Positions 23,996 to 37,259 of a stretch of DNA of 64,000 bases are shown here, in pieces. Below the pieces are notes generated by a model that did not search any database, had not been told where the DNA came from, and saw nothing but the letters and a program-made list of their open reading frames with translations. Positions within the stretch are counted from its first letter, which is position 1; every line of letters starts with the position of its first letter. A program made the position numbers and the translations under genes. Source of the DNA: Arctopsyche grandis (lineage: Eukaryota > Arthropoda > Insecta > Trichoptera > Hydropsychidae); NCBI RefSeq assembly GCF_051622035.1, contig NC_135361.1, positions 2,795,001 to 2,859,000 of the forward strand, read 5' to 3'.

Positions 23996-24345
23996 TGCTG
24001 CGTAGGGGTGGGTGGAGTATCCAAGTAAAAGGCCAACAGTCGTTTCACAGCATTTATTGATGATTAAGGAGATCTACCCCTTATAAGGGGTAGATCTCTC
24101 AGGACGTCTTATCTGTTTACCTACTGTATAGTCACGTATTCGGATATGTATTCCCACGGTATGAGAAGTGCAATCATTGTTTAGCTTACTTGCACTTAAC
24201 CTGTCGCTAATCCTTGAAACCACTTATACCAGTCGCACGGTATGCACTTAGTTAATCCGTTAACAGATATCCGTTAAACAGATAATCCTTGAACGGTCAC
24301 ACAGTCTCTGGGATTCTATTCGCTTCATCCGCGGCGTACGTAAAA
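23996..24345 (+). mobile_element. Solo LTR (fossil), block A
   Basis: It is 350 bp, starts TGCTGCGTAGGGG and is flanked by CTAG on both sides. It is related to the LTR at 52,532-52,929. A perfect 30-base palindrome with a TTATAA centre lies at 24,069-24,098. No internal region remains. It entered before the block duplications, as B and D carry it at the same place. Confidence 0.65.
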
Positions 24346-24435
24346 CTAGTTTTATGCCCGTTGAAACGGGTAGTTTCGGAAACAAATTGATTCATGATTA
24401 AAAATAAAGTTACAATACGTATAGTAATAATTAAT

Positions 24436-24812
24436 CAGAAACCAAAACAGAAATCGGCATTCGGAACTGAAACAGGGATCGGTATCCGGAACTGACAGAA
24501 ATGACAGACACCGGAAATGAAAAAGGAAACAGTATCAGCAGTGCCGGTTTTAGGGGGGGGGGCTTGGTCGGGTGGCGCCCGAGGGCGCCAAATTAGTTAG
24601 GGCGTCGAACGATGCGCTCAAGGCGCTTTAAAATTTAAAATTAAAGCGCCAAAAGCCATTCAAAATTTTAAATTAGAGCGCCAACGGCGAAAGTTCTTTC
24701 CAAGGGTGTTTAGAAAAAATTGCCCGACGGCGCCATCGGGTGTAAGGCCAGCACTGAGTATCAGATCAGGATCAGAATTGAAACAGTAATCGGGATCCGG
24801 GACTGAAACACA
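24436..24812. repeat. Degenerate minisatellite split by a hAT MITE (block A)
   Basis: Irregular repeats of about 20-24 bases on the theme ATCGGGATCCGGAACTGAAA lie on both sides of the MITE. Counts differ slightly between blocks A, B and D. Confidence 0.55.
24539..24756 (+). mobile_element. hAT-type MITE (CAGTGCCGG family), copy 2, block A
   Basis: Ends CAGTGCCGG and CCAGCACTG are flanked by the perfect 8-bp duplication AGTATCAG (24,531-24,538 and 24,757-24,764). This is the clearest proof that the family uses hAT-like 8-bp targets. Confidence 0.85.
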
Positions 24813-26200
24813 CAAACTCTACATATGCTGGCGAAGCTATGGGAAGAGTATTGGTTATGTGCATATATCCGTGAGTGCAAATATTAAAGGTTACATTGTA
24901 TTACCTATTTATTTTAATTTGACATGTAACGACAATTTAAGGTGGTGCTAGACATTTCCACTTGATTAGTATCAGATTAGAATCTGAGCTAAGCTCTTTT
25001 ACTGCGTTTATGAAAATAACCGGTGTATGTGGCCAGCTCACGCGTCGGAAAACATTCTGCTTTATTCGTGTACGCACCAGACGGAAAAATAAAGAATATT
25101 GAATTATTTCAAATGTGTTCGCTGCCTGGGTTTTTCCGACAAATGGGAACGGGAACGGGAATTGCAGGCGTTATTGTGGCATTGCAACGCATTCCGGGAT
25201 TAGCTATTGTTAATAAAAATACTTCTCGCATTGGATTGGGTTGGTTTCAGTGTTGTTTCGAAGAGACGAAGCACTGCAATGACATCCAATCGATTTCTCA
25301 CCTTCGTTATTATTAACATGGCCGAAAAAGTCTTCTCACATGAAAAGGTAGTCGAAAATGATTTAATAATTGAAATTAAATGATGGATATTCATTTTCCT
25401 TCAATATCCAAATGTGAGATCCAATGTTTGTATGTTATGTCTAGACACCAGAGTGGCATCACAAGATAATATTCGATTTGGGATTCTTTTTTCGAGCATT
25501 AAGTGACATCTTATATGAAGTTATTATTAATCCATACAGCTTTTCTTAAGGGGGACCACTAGTGTGAAATTTAAAAAAAAACTTTTTTTTGCATATTTGG
25601 ATAGTCTATACATTTAAAAATAGCATACTAAAATTTCAAGTGCATATCTCGAATAGTTTTTCAGTTACAGTGAAATATACGCGGTCTATTGGCGATGGTG
25701 ATAGTGCCACTTACAAAGGATACAAATGGGTTCAATAAATATCTTATTAATTATTTTATTCATCAACATAAAAAAGTTTCAGTCGTATAACATGTTTTTG
25801 ACTATTTTTGTAGCCACGCGCCAAAAGCGACTAAAAAAACAGCTTACGAAAATATAGCTGTCTCATTCTCTCGCATTGATTCATCTATCAACAAGAATAT
25901 GCAAGCGAACATTCAAAAACATGACATGGAACGTAGAAATGTATAAATGTATTTTTTTTACGATGTACCCCTTTTATAAATCATTCAAAATCTATTAAAA
26001 TAAATTTATTGTAGTTAATTCTAGGATAACAAGAAATATGGGGTGTATATCTTTGAAAACGACGTAGTTATTATGAAAAAAATAAAAATTGGGGCACTTG
26101 CATACTCCACTTCGGTGAGGGAGGGTTAATTTTAAATGAACGTTCACGCTATTATCGCGGAAAATCCTCATTTTAACTTTCAAAAATGTATGTATTTCCA
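24813..26200. other. Non-genic part of block A: dispersed repeats
   Basis: Positions 25,080-25,180 recur, diverged, at 56,900-57,010. Positions 25,680-26,130 recur inverted at 61,390-61,905. A 97-codon open frame at 25,023-25,316 is shared by all blocks, but the few differences between copies mostly change amino acids, so I do not call it a gene. Confidence 0.45.
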
Positions 26201-26421
26201 AACAAAGAATTTTTAACAAGCGTCATCATCAATCATCTTGTAATTATTATAAAATGATAAATAATGAAAGTACCAAGTTATAGCTTCAATCAATTTATTT
26301 CAGTTATTAACATCGTATTGTTTTCTTATAACATCGAAAATATACATCAATTATATAATTAATAAAATTATATTATACATCAATTATATAATATTTAATT
26401 AGGACAATTCTTTGACTTATA

Positions 26422-27847
26422 TTATACAATAATATCATATGCACTTGTTGGAGTCACAAATCCAGGTGGCGGTGTGCAAACTCCGGGCTTAACATTTTCA
26501 GGTCTGTCGCATACCTGAAATTTGAACACGTCTTAATAAATCATCTCACTGAAGTATTGTGTCAAACATTACACGAAAGATACTCACGCTGAGGTCAGGA
26601 TTGAACCACAAGCCACCTGGACAATTGTCTAGAACAGCTATATCTGCTTCATCACAGTGATAAAACCGTGAGCAATCGTCAATGTCAGGTAAATGAAGTG
26701 CTGGCAACGATGGATTGAATGGAGGACACTTAGGAACGTTGGCACTGACGATCACGCTGAGTAAGGCGACGATTGCCAAAATGAATAGACCTACAAATTA
26801 TTATAATTAATTTTTATGTATAATATCGCTATTCTGTGTGTCTGTCTGTGTATCTGAGATAGCGCTCGCTGTACTATAATAGTCGTTTTCATTTAAAATA
26901 TATATGTATGTACGTCACAGCTAAAACAATGCTAACTAAACGTACGAATATAAAAAAAGAAAAAACTCTCTGAGCATTTACCGTCATCTTTTGAAAATTT
27001 ATTTAATTAATTTTTCTGTTGGTGTTTTATACTGTTTATATGTATGTAGTTAGGAAAGTATTTTTTTCATATTAAACAATTTAATATAAATATTAAATTA
27101 AATATATAAAGTTTTTGAAAAAAAAAACGACCGCTTGTGGATCGAACGCAGGACCAACAAATTTATTTTAATTTTTATTTTATTTTATAACTTAATATAC
27201 CAACATGCGATGATATTGCATCGGGTACAACACTAGTATTATGTACATATATATTACTGTTATTTGAGACATATTTATGATTTTTAAAAATATATAATAT
27301 TCCGTTTGTTACAGAAATTACTAACTGCTGAACCAGTAGATTCTATGACATAATCACTAATAACCATACTAACACACTTGTGAAGAGTCTCGGTGATTAC
27401 AACAAAATGTCTATACCCTTCAGGTATAACACACAGATTACATAAACACCACAATCTGCTTTAAACCATCGACTTTAGAGAGTCTTTAATTAATATTATG
27501 TATTAGATGTATCATGAGCATTTATAAGAATTGTAACAACGTTTTGAGCTCTTTTTCCTATTATGCTGTACATTAACATTATAATAATATAATACTATGA
27601 TTACTAACCAAATTAAATTAAATTGTAAAATAGAAAATGATCAGTAGATCAGTAGCTATTAAAATAGATGTATTGTAAGATGTTTTGTATTATAAGATGT
27701 ATTGTGAACAAAAAAAAAAATCAAAAATATCAATACGGAAAAAAGTGTCCAAAGGTTTTTTTTTCGTACATAAGAGAATATAATTATTTATTATGATTTC
27801 AATTTTGTAAATTGGAACTATAATATTTCAATGTACTCACCCTTCAT
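26422..27847 (-). CDS. Small secreted CBM14 chitin-binding protein, P6b (block B)
   Basis: Exons are 27,841-27,847, 26,588-26,790 and 26,422-26,514, giving 100 residues. Signal peptide, six cysteines and C-terminus (TSAYDIIV) are the same as in P6a. The TATA box is at 27,927-27,935. Intron 1 holds the same Helitron-like (26,833-27,236) and LINE (27,300-27,720) pieces, with small indels near 27,660. Being identical in the coding part while introns differ slightly suggests very recent duplication or gene conversion. Confidence 0.9.
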
Positions 27848-28289
27848 TTTTTTTCTTCAGTATAGATTAATGCAGTGTAGTGGTGAACGACTTCAATTCC
27901 TCTATAGCTATGAATGTTTTAATTGGCTTTATATAGTGAGTTTTTATCAATAAAAAATTCATCAAAATAAAAATTTTCTAATTTATCTGAATCAGATAAA
28001 ATGAAATTGAATGCATTTTTATACCAAAACAATTTCCTGAAAGAGATCTTTTAAACTGATTGACTATCATTAAATTTGTCTTAAATTGTTTGAACTAATT
28101 AAATTAAAGTACTAAATTATCAGTTATTTTGCACACTGATATTTTATTGTAAAGATCATGTTATTAATAGTCAATCAGTTTTACATATCGCATTGAATTA
28201 ATTGTTTAAGTATACAATGCATTCAATTTGATTTTATCTCATATTCAGATAAATTAATACATTTCTATTTTGATGAATATTTTAATGAT

Positions 28290-28450
28290 AAAAACTCACT
28301 ATATAAAGCCAATTAAAACATTCATAGCTATAGAGGAATTGAAGTCGTTCACCATAATATAATTTTATTGATTATATAATTGATGTATATTTTCGATGAT
28401 ATAAGAAAACAATATGATGTTAATAACTGAAATAAATTGATTGAAGCTAT
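28290..28450 (+). pseudogene. Inverted promoter-to-3' UTR remnant, block B
   Basis: Same structure as at 23,530-23,690: TATATAAAG promoter and 5' UTR joined to the P6 3' UTR with AATAAA, no coding part. Confidence 0.6.
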
Positions 28451-28755
28451 AAGCTTATTATTAACAGAGTGGGTAGCATATTTTATATAAGTTTCGAAAC
28501 CCACTGACGCGACCATATATGTATGTATAAGCAACTATGAAGTCCTGCTTATGACCCAATATTTAATAGGTTGCCGATTTTGTCATTTGCACGACTTCTC
28601 ATCCTGAAAAAAAGCTCGTCAATTGTTTTATTTTTAGTTTTGGTTTCATACATTAGTTGTTAAAACATATGCTCTATGTCTACTAGCACTACTGGAGCGG
28701 AGTTGCTAGTATCTATTCACACATAGTGGCTATTACATACATATATAAATACTAG

Positions 28756-29105
28756 TGCTGCGTAGGGGTGGGTGGAGTATCCAAGTAAAAGGCCAACAGT
28801 CGTTTCACAGCATTTATTGATGATTAAGGAGATCTACCCCTTATAAGGGGTAGATCTCTCAGGACGTCTTATCTGTTTACCTACTGTATAGTCACGTATT
28901 CGGATATGTATTCCCACGGTATGAGAAGTGCAATCATTGTTTAGCTTACTTGCACTTAACCTGTCGCTAATCCTTGAAACCACTTATACCAGTCGCACGG
29001 TATGCACTTAGTTAATCCGTTAACAGATATCCGTTAAACAGATAATCCTTGAACGGTCACACAGTCTCTGGGATTCTATTCGCTTCATCCGCGCCGTACG
29101 TAACA
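28756..29105 (+). mobile_element. Solo LTR (fossil), block B
   Basis: The copy of the 23,996-24,345 LTR carried by the duplication. It runs from TG to ACA with CTAG on both sides. Confidence 0.65.
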
Positions 29106-29318
29106 CTAGTTTTATGCCCGTTGAAACGGGTTGTTTCGGAAACAAATTGATTCATGATTAAAAATAAAGTTACAATACGTATAGTAATAATTAATCAGAA
29201 GCGGAACCAAAACAGAAATCGGGATTCGGAGCTGAAACAGGGATCGGTATCCGGAACTGACAGGAATACAACACCGGAAATGAAAAAGGAATCAGGATCA
29301 GAATTGAAACAGTATCAG

Positions 29319-29538
29319 CAGTGCCGGTTTTAGGGGGGGGGAGGCTAGGTCGGGCGGCACCCGAGGGCGCCAAATAAGTTAGGGCGTCGAACGATGCGCT
29401 CAAGGCGCTTTAAAATTTAAAATTAAAGCACCAAAAGCCATTCAAAATTTTAAATTAGAGCGCCAACGGCGAAAGTTCTTTCCTAGGGTGCTTAGAAAAA
29501 ATTGCCCGAGGGCGCCATCGGGTGTAAGGCCGGCACTG
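29319..29538 (+). mobile_element. hAT-type MITE (CAGTGCCGG family), copy 3, block B
   Basis: Same site and same AGTATCAG duplication as copy 2; the flanking minisatellite differs by a few repeat pieces. Confidence 0.8.
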
Positions 29539-31054
29539 AGTATCAGATCAGGATCAGAATTGAAACAGTAATCGGGATCCGGGACTGAAACACACAAATT
29601 TTACATATGCTGGCGAAGCTGTGGGAAGAGTATTGGTTATGTGCATATATCCGAGAGTGCAAATATTAAAGGTTACATTGTATTACCTATTTATTTTAAT
29701 TTGACATGTAACGAAAATTTAAGGTAGTGCTAGACATTACCACTTGATAAGTATCAGATTAGAATCTGAGCTAAGCTCTTTTACTGCGTTTATGAAAATA
29801 ACCGGTGTATGTGGCCAGCTCACGCGTCGGAAAACATTCTGCTTTATTCGTGTACGCACCAGACGGAAAAATAAAGAATATTGAATTATTTCAAATGTGT
29901 TCGCTGCCTGGGTTTTTCCGACAAATGGGAACGGGAACGGGAATTGCAGGCGTTATTGTGGCATTGCAACGCATTCCGGGATTAGCTATTGTTAATAAAA
30001 ATACTTCTCGCATTGGATTGGATTGGTTTCAGTGTTGTTTCGAAGAGACGAAGCACTGCAATGACATCCAATCGATTTCTCACCTTCGTTATTATTAACA
30101 TGGCCGAAAAAGTCTTCTCACATGAAAAGGTAGTCGAAAATGATTTAATAATTGAAATTAAATGATGGATATTCATTTTCCTTCAATATCCAAATGTGAG
30201 ATCCAATGTTTGTATGTTATGTCTAGACACCAGAGTGGCATCACAAGATAATATTCGATTTGGGATTCTTTTTTCGAGCATTAAGTGACATCTTATATGA
30301 AGTTATTATTAATCCATACAGCTTTTCTTAAGGGGGACCACTAGTGTGAAATTTTAAAAAATCTTTTTTTTGCATATTTGGATAGTCTATACATTTAAAA
30401 ATAGCATACTAAAATTTCAAGTGCATATCTCGAACAGTTTTTCAGTTACAGTTTAATATACGCGGTATATTGGCGATGGTGATAGTGCCACTTACAAAGG
30501 ATACAAATGGGTTCAATAAATATCTTATTAATTATTTTATACATCAACATAAAAAAAGTTTCAGTCGTATAACATGTTTTTGACTATTTTTGTATTAAAA
30601 AATAACGACAAGTATCGACATGCAAACGCACATAATTGAGGCCGACAGGCGACTGCATGACTCAATAGCCACGCGCCAAAAGCGACTAAAAAAACAGCTT
30701 ACGAAAATATAGCTGTCTCTTTCTCTCGCATTGATTCATCGATCAACAAGAATATGCAAGCGAACATTCAAAAACATGACATGGAACGTAGAAATGTATA
30801 AATGTATTTTTTTTACGATGTACCCCTTTTATAAATCATTCAAAATCTATTAAAATAAATTTATTGTAGTTAATTCTAGGATAACAAGAAATATAGGGTG
30901 TATATCTTTGAAAACGACGTAGTTATTATGAAAAAAATAAAAATTGGGGCACTTGCATACTCCACTTCGGTGAGGGAGGGTTAATTTTAAATGAACGTTC
31001 ACGCTATTATCGCGGCAAATCCTCATTTTAACTTTCAAAAATGTATGTATTTCC

Positions 31055-32036
31055 AAACAAAGAATTTTTAACAAGCGTCATCACCAATCATCTTGTAATT
31101 ATTATAAAATGATAAATAATGAAAGTACCAAGGTATAGCTTCCATCAATTTATTTCAGTTATTAACTTCGTATTGTTTTCTTATAAAATTGAAAATATAC
31201 ATTAATTATATAATCAATAAAATTATAATATGCATCAATTATATAATATTTAAGTAGGAGAATTTTTTTGACTTCCATTATACAATACTTTCATATATGT
31301 ACATTTATTGGAGTCACATATCAAGCTGGCGGTGTGCAAACTCCGGGCTTTTGAGGAAATTCGCATACCTGAAATTTAGACGCATTTTAATAAATCATTT
31401 CACTGAAGTATCGTGTCAAACATTTTACGAAATATACTCACACTGAGGTCAGGATTGAACCAATAGCCATCTGGACAAGTGAATAGTTCCACTTTTTCGC
31501 AGTAATAGAATTCTGAACAATTGTCAACGTTTGGGAAATGCATATGAACATTGGCAGTGACGATTACGCTGAGTAAGACGACGATTGCCAAAATGAATAA
31601 ACCTACAAATTATTATAATTCATATTACATATTATTGATATTAGAGACATACATGCATATTAAAAATATCAGTACGGTTAGGATGTGTCCAAAGCTTATT
31701 TTTTTGTACATAAGAGAATATAGTTATTTACGATGATTTTAATTTTGAAAATTGAAACTATTTTAATGTACTCACCCTTCATTTTTTTCTTCAGTATAGA
31801 TGAATGCAGTGTAGTGGTAAACGACTTCAATTTCTCTATAGCTATGAATGTTTAAATTGGCTTTATATAGTGACTTTTTATCAATAAAAATTCATTAAAA
31901 AAGAAATTCTTTAGTTAATCTGAATCAGATAAAATGTATTTGTACAAATTTAATGTATTTGTATAGTTAAAACATTTCTTTAAAGATATATCTTTAAGTG
32001 TAAAGATCATGTTATTAACCGCTTAGCTGCAAATTT
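31055..32036. repeat. Short duplication block C
   Basis: It starts like the P6 downstream flank and carries gene P7c and its promoter, but lacks the intron insertions, LTR and MITE of the long blocks. Its sister is block E (37,260-38,280). It ends near 32,036 where the leader of block D begins. Confidence 0.75.
31321..31782 (-). CDS. Short CBM14-related secreted protein lacking the first cysteine, P7c
   Basis: Exons are 31,776-31,782 (ATGAAGG), 31,442-31,602 and 31,321-31,368, giving 71 residues with all splice sites intact. The signal peptide MKGLFILAIVVLLSVIVTA is followed by VHMHFPNVDNC: the block PKCPPFNP with cysteine 1 is missing, so five cysteines remain (DNCSEFYYCEK, FTCPDGYWFNP, VCEF, GVCTPP). 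Exon 3 is also shorter. In known CBM14 folds cysteine 1 pairs with another cysteine, so one would be unpaired. The TATA box is at 31,861-31,869. It is either a working variant or an early pseudogene. Confidence 0.75.
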
Positions 32037-32738
32037 GCAAATATTAAAATAATAGAAATATTTTAGTTTATCTGGATTAGATAAAGTTTGATTGTATTCA
32101 TTTTTATTTACAAAAAAAAATTCTATTAGTGTTAGATTGTTACTAAGAAAGATCTTTTAAGCAGATCAGTCATTTGGACCATATGTTTGATAAACAAATG
32201 TGTGTTATATTTGTAGTGTACATTAGGCCAGAGCGAAAAATGGAATTTTGGATTTCCCAAGATGGACCTAATGGAAAACTTGAGTCATATCAAGGGAACT
32301 TAAAATGAGAAATTTCACCGTGTTAAAACAATGTCCCGGCGTCTCCAATAAATCATTTAATCTCAACAAAAATCACGAAAAATTATTTTTCTAATTCAAG
32401 AATTAGGTAATAGGTTTGGAGTTTACATGTAGTTGGCAATTTTTTTTTTACTTATTATGCACTATGGAGAATTTGAAAAATTCGAGGTAATAGACATGAT
32501 AGTTTTTGAATTTCCAAACAAAGAATTCTTAAAAAAAGGGTCATCACTATTCATCTTGTATGTAACTAAAATGATAAATAATGAAAGTACCAAGCTATAG
32601 CTTCAATCAATTTATTTCAGTTATTAACATCGTATTGTTTTCTTATAACATCGAAAATATACATCAATTATATAATTAATAAAATTATATTATACATCAA
32701 TTATATAATATTTAATTAGGACAATTCTTTGACTTCTA

Positions 32739-34140
32739 TTATACAATAATATCATATGCACTTGTTGGAGTCACAAATCCAGGTGGCGGTGTGCAAACTC
32801 CGGGCTTTACATTTTCAGGTCTGTCGCATACCTGAAATTTGAACACGTCTTAATAAATCATCTCACTGAAGTATTGTGTCAAACATTACACGAAAGATAC
32901 TCACGCTGAGGTCAGGATTGAACCACAAGCCACCTGGACAATTGTCTAGAACAGCTATATCTGCTTCATCACAGTGATAAAACCGTGAGCAATCGTCAAT
33001 GTCAGGTAAATGAAGTGCTGGCAACGATGGATTGAATGGAGGACACTTAGGAACGTTGGCACTGACGATCACGCTGAGTAAGGCGACGATTGCCAAAATG
33101 AATAGACCTACAAATTATTATAATTAATTTTTATGTATAATATCGCTATTCTGTGTGTCTGTCTGTGTATCTGAGATAGCGCTCGCTGTACTATAATAGT
33201 CGTTTTCATTTAAAATATATATGTATGTACGTCACAGCTAAAACAATGCTAACTAAACGTACGAATATAAAAAAAGAAAAAACTCTCTGAGCATTTACCG
33301 TCATCTTTTGAAAATTTATTTAATTAATTTTTCTGTTGGTGTTTTATACTGTTTATATGTAGTTAGGTAAGTATTTTTTTTCATATTAAACGATTAAATA
33401 TAAATATTATATTAAATATATAAAGTTTTTGAAAAAAAAACGACCGCTTGCGGATCGAACGCAGGACCAACAAATTTATTTTAATTTTAATTTTATTTTA
33501 TAACTTAATATACCAACATGCGATGATATTGCATCGGGTACAACACTAGTATTATTTACATATATATTACTGTTATTTGAGACATATTTATGATTTTTAA
33601 AAATATATAATATTCCGTTTGTTACAGAAATTACTAACTGCCTAACCAGTAAATTCTATGACATAATCACTAATAACCATACTAACACACTTGTGAAGAG
33701 TCTCGGTGATTACAACAAAATGTCTATACCCTTCAGGTATAACACACAGATTACCTAAACACCACAATCTGCTTTAAACCATCGACTTAAGAGAGTCTTT
33801 AATTAATATTATGTATTAGATGTATCATGAGCATTTATAAGAATTGTAACAACGTTTTGAGCTCTTTTTCCTATTATGCTGTACATTAACATTATAATAA
33901 TATAATACTATGATTACTAACCAAATTAAATTAAATTGTAAAATAGAAAATGATCAGTATATCAGTAGCTATTAAAATAGATATAAGATGTATTGTGAAC
34001 AAAAAAAAAAAAATCAAAAATATCAATACGGAAAAAAGTGTCCAAAGGCTTTTTTTTCGTACATAAGAGAATATAATTATTTATTATGATTTCAATTTTG
34101 TAAATTGGAACTATAATATTTCAATGTACTCACCCTTCAT
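32739..34140 (-). CDS. Small secreted CBM14 chitin-binding protein, P6d (block D)
   Basis: Exons are 34,134-34,140, 32,905-33,107 and 32,739-32,831, giving 100 residues with the same signal peptide, six cysteines and tail as P6a and P6b. The TATA box is at 34,220-34,228. Intron insertions lie at 33,150-33,549 and 33,613-34,014. Three near-identical genes would raise dosage of one product; the function is inferred from the family only. Confidence 0.9.
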
Positions 34141-34582
34141 TTTTTTTCTTCAGTATAGATTAATGCAGTGTAGTGGTGAACGACTTCAATTCCTCTATAG
34201 CTATGAATGTTTTAATTGGCTTTATATAGTGAGTTTTTATCAATAAAAAATTCATCAAAATAAAAATTTTCTAATTTATCTGAATCAGATAAAATGAAAT
34301 TGAATGCATTTTTATACCAAAACAATTTCCTGAAAGAGATATTTTAAACTGATTGACTATCATTAAATTTGTCTTAAATTGTTTGAACTAATTAAATTAA
34401 AGTACTAAATTATCAGTTATTTTGCACACTGATATTTTATTGTAAAGATCATGTTATTAATAGTCAATCAGTTTTACATATCGCATTGAATTAATTGTTT
34501 AAGTATACAATGCATTCAATTTGATTTTATCTCATATTCAGATAAATTAATACATTTCTATTTTGATGAATATTTTAATGAT

Positions 34583-34743
34583 AAAAACTCACTATATAAA
34601 GCCAATTAAAACATTCATAGCTATAGAGGAATTGAAGTCGTTCACCATAATATAATTTTATTGATTATATAATTGATGTATATTTTCGATGATATAAGAA
34701 AACAATATGATGTTAATAACTGAAATAAATTGATTGAAGCTAT
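34583..34743 (+). pseudogene. Inverted promoter-to-3' UTR remnant, block D
   Basis: The third copy of the structure at 23,530-23,690, with promoter and polyadenylation signal kept. Confidence 0.6.
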
Positions 34744-35048
34744 AAGCTTATTATTAACAGAGTGGGTAGCATATTTTATATAAGTTTCGAAACCCACTGA
34801 CGCGACCATATATGTATGTATAAGCAACTATGAAGTCCTGCTTATGACCCAATATTTAATAGGTTGCCGATTTTGTCATTTGCACGACTTCTCATCCTGA
34901 AAAAAAGCTCGTCAATTGTTTTATTCTTAGTTTTGGTTTCATACATTAGTTGTTAAAACATATGCTCTATGTCTACTAGCACTACTGGAGCGGAGTTGCT
35001 AGTATCTATTCACACATAGTGGCTATTACATACATATATAAATACTAG

Positions 35049-35398
35049 TGCTGCGTAGGGGTGGGTGGAGTATCCAAGTAAAGGGCCAACAGTTGTTTCA
35101 CAGCATTTATTGATGATTAAGGAGATCTACCCCTTATAAGGGGTAGATCTCTCAGGACGTCTTATCTGTTTACCTACTGTATAGTCACGTATTCGGATAT
35201 GTATTCCCACGGTATGAGAAGTGCAATCATTGTTTAGCTTACTTGCACTTAACCTGTCGCTAATCCTTGAAACCACTTATACCAGTCGCACGGTATGCAC
35301 TTAGTTAATCCGTTAACAGATATCCGTTAAACAGATAATCCTTGAACGGTCACACAGTCTCTGGGATTCTATTCGCTTAATCCGCGCCGTACGTAACA
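35049..35398 (+). mobile_element. Solo LTR (fossil), block D
   Basis: The block D copy of the 350-bp LTR, with the palindrome at its TATA-like centre retained. Confidence 0.65.
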
Positions 35399-35591
35399 CT
35401 AGTTTTATGCCCGTTGAAACGGGTAGTTTCGGAAACAAATTGATTCATGATTAAAAATAAAGTTACAATACGTATAGTAATAATTAATCAGAAACCAAAA
35501 CAGAAATCGGCATTCGGAACTGAAACAGGGATCGGTATCCGGAACTGACAGAAATGACAGACACCGGAAATGAAAAAGGAAACAGTATCAG

Positions 35592-35808
35592 CAGTGCCGG
35601 TTTTAGGGGGGGGGCTTGGTCGGGTGGCGCCCGAGGGCGCCAAATTAGTTAGGGCGTCAAACGATGCGCTCAAGGCGCTTTAAAATTTAAAATTAAAGCG
35701 CCAAAAGCCATTCAAAATTTTAAATTAGAGCGCCAACGGCGAAAGTTCTTTCCAAGGGTGTTTAGAAAAAATTGCCCGAGGGCGCCATCGGGTGTAAGGC
35801 CAGCACTG
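35592..35808 (+). mobile_element. hAT-type MITE (CAGTGCCGG family), copy 4, block D
   Basis: Same site and AGTATCAG flanks as copies 2 and 3. Confidence 0.8.
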
Positions 35809-37259
35809 AGTATCAGATCAGGATCAGAATTGAAACAGTAATCGGGATCCGGGACTGAAACACACAAACTCTACATATGCTGGCGAAGCTATGGGAAGAG
35901 TATTGGTTATGTGCATATATCCGTTATGTGCATATATCCGTGAGTGCAAATATTAAAGGTTACATTGTATTACCTATTTATTTTAATTTGACATGTAACG
36001 ACAATTTAAGGTGGTGCTAGACATTTCCACTTGATTAGTATCAGATTAGAATCTGAGCTAAGCTCTTTTACTGCGTTTATGAAAATAACCGGTGTATGTG
36101 GCCAGCTCACGCGTCGGAAAACATTCTGCTTTATTCGTGTACGCACCAGACGGAAGAATAAAGAATATTGAATTATTTCAAATGTGTTCGCTGCCTGGGT
36201 TTTTCCGACAAATGGGAACGGGAACAGGAATTGCAGGCGTTATTGTGGCAATGCAACGCATTCCGGGATTAGCTATTGTTAATAAAAATACTTCTCGCAT
36301 TGGATTGGATTGGTTTCAGTGTTGTTTCGAAGAGACGAAGCACTGCAATGACATCCAATCGATTTCTCACCTTCGTTATTATTAACATGGCCGAAAAAGT
36401 CTTCTCACATGAAAAGGTAGTCGAAAATGATTTAATAATTGAAATTAAATGATGGATATTCATTTTCCTTCAATATCCAAATGTGAGATCCAATGTTTGT
36501 ATGTTATGTCTAGACACCAGAGTGGCTTCACAAGATAATATTCGATTTGGGATTCTTTTTTCGAGCATTAAGTGACATCTTATATGAAGTTATTATTAAT
36601 CCATACAGCTTTTCTTAAGGGGGACCACTAGTGTGAAATTTTTAAAAAATCTTTTTTTTGCATATTTGGATAGTCTATACCATTAAAAATAGCATACTAA
36701 AATTTCAAGTGCATATCTCGAATAGTTTTTCAGTTACAGTGAAATATACGCGGTATATTGGCGATGGTGATAGTGCCACTTACAAAGGATACAAATGGGT
36801 TCAATAAATATCTTATTAATTATTTTATTCATCAACATAAAAAGTTTCAGTCGTATAACATGTTTTTGACTATTTTTGTATTAAAAAATAACGACAAGTA
36901 TCGACATGCAAACGCACATAATTGAGGCCGACAGGCGACTGCATGACTCAATAGCCACGCGCCAAAAGCGACTAAAAAAACAGCTTACGAAAATATAGCT
37001 GTCTCTTTCTCTCGCATTAATTCATCTATCAACAAGAATATGCAAGCGAACATTCAAAAACATGACATGGAACGTAGAAATGTATAAATGTATTTTTTTT
37101 ACGATGTACCCCTTTTATAAATCATTCAAAATCTATTAAAATAAATTAATTGTAGTTAATTCTAGGATAACAAGAAATATAGGGTGTTAATTCTAGGATA
37201 ACAAGAAATATAGGGTGTTATCGCGGCAAATCCTCATTTTAACTTTCAAAAATGTATGT

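Larger units (their letters stand above)
20988..26200. repeat. Tandem segmental duplication, block A with its leader
   Basis: It contains CBM14 gene P6a, the inverted promoter-3' UTR remnant, a solo LTR, a minisatellite with a hAT MITE, and a dispersed repeat. The leader 20,988-21,460 recurs only at 32,037-32,512. Bases 21,460-26,200 recur at 26,200-31,055 (block B) and 32,512-37,260 (block D) with very few differences, coding or not. Duplication is recent, or the assembly has split alleles. Confidence 0.85.
26200..31055. repeat. Tandem segmental duplication, block B
   Basis: It is nearly identical to block A in the same order. It keeps a segment at 30,590-30,670 that is missing from block A at about 25,812 and present in block D. 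Confidence 0.85.

Noticed and set aside
25023-25316. 97-codon frame repeated in blocks A, B and D (also 29,805 and 36,092)
   Set aside because: It is shared because the blocks are duplicated. The few differences between copies mostly change amino acids, and part of the sequence occurs as a dispersed repeat at 56.9 kb.
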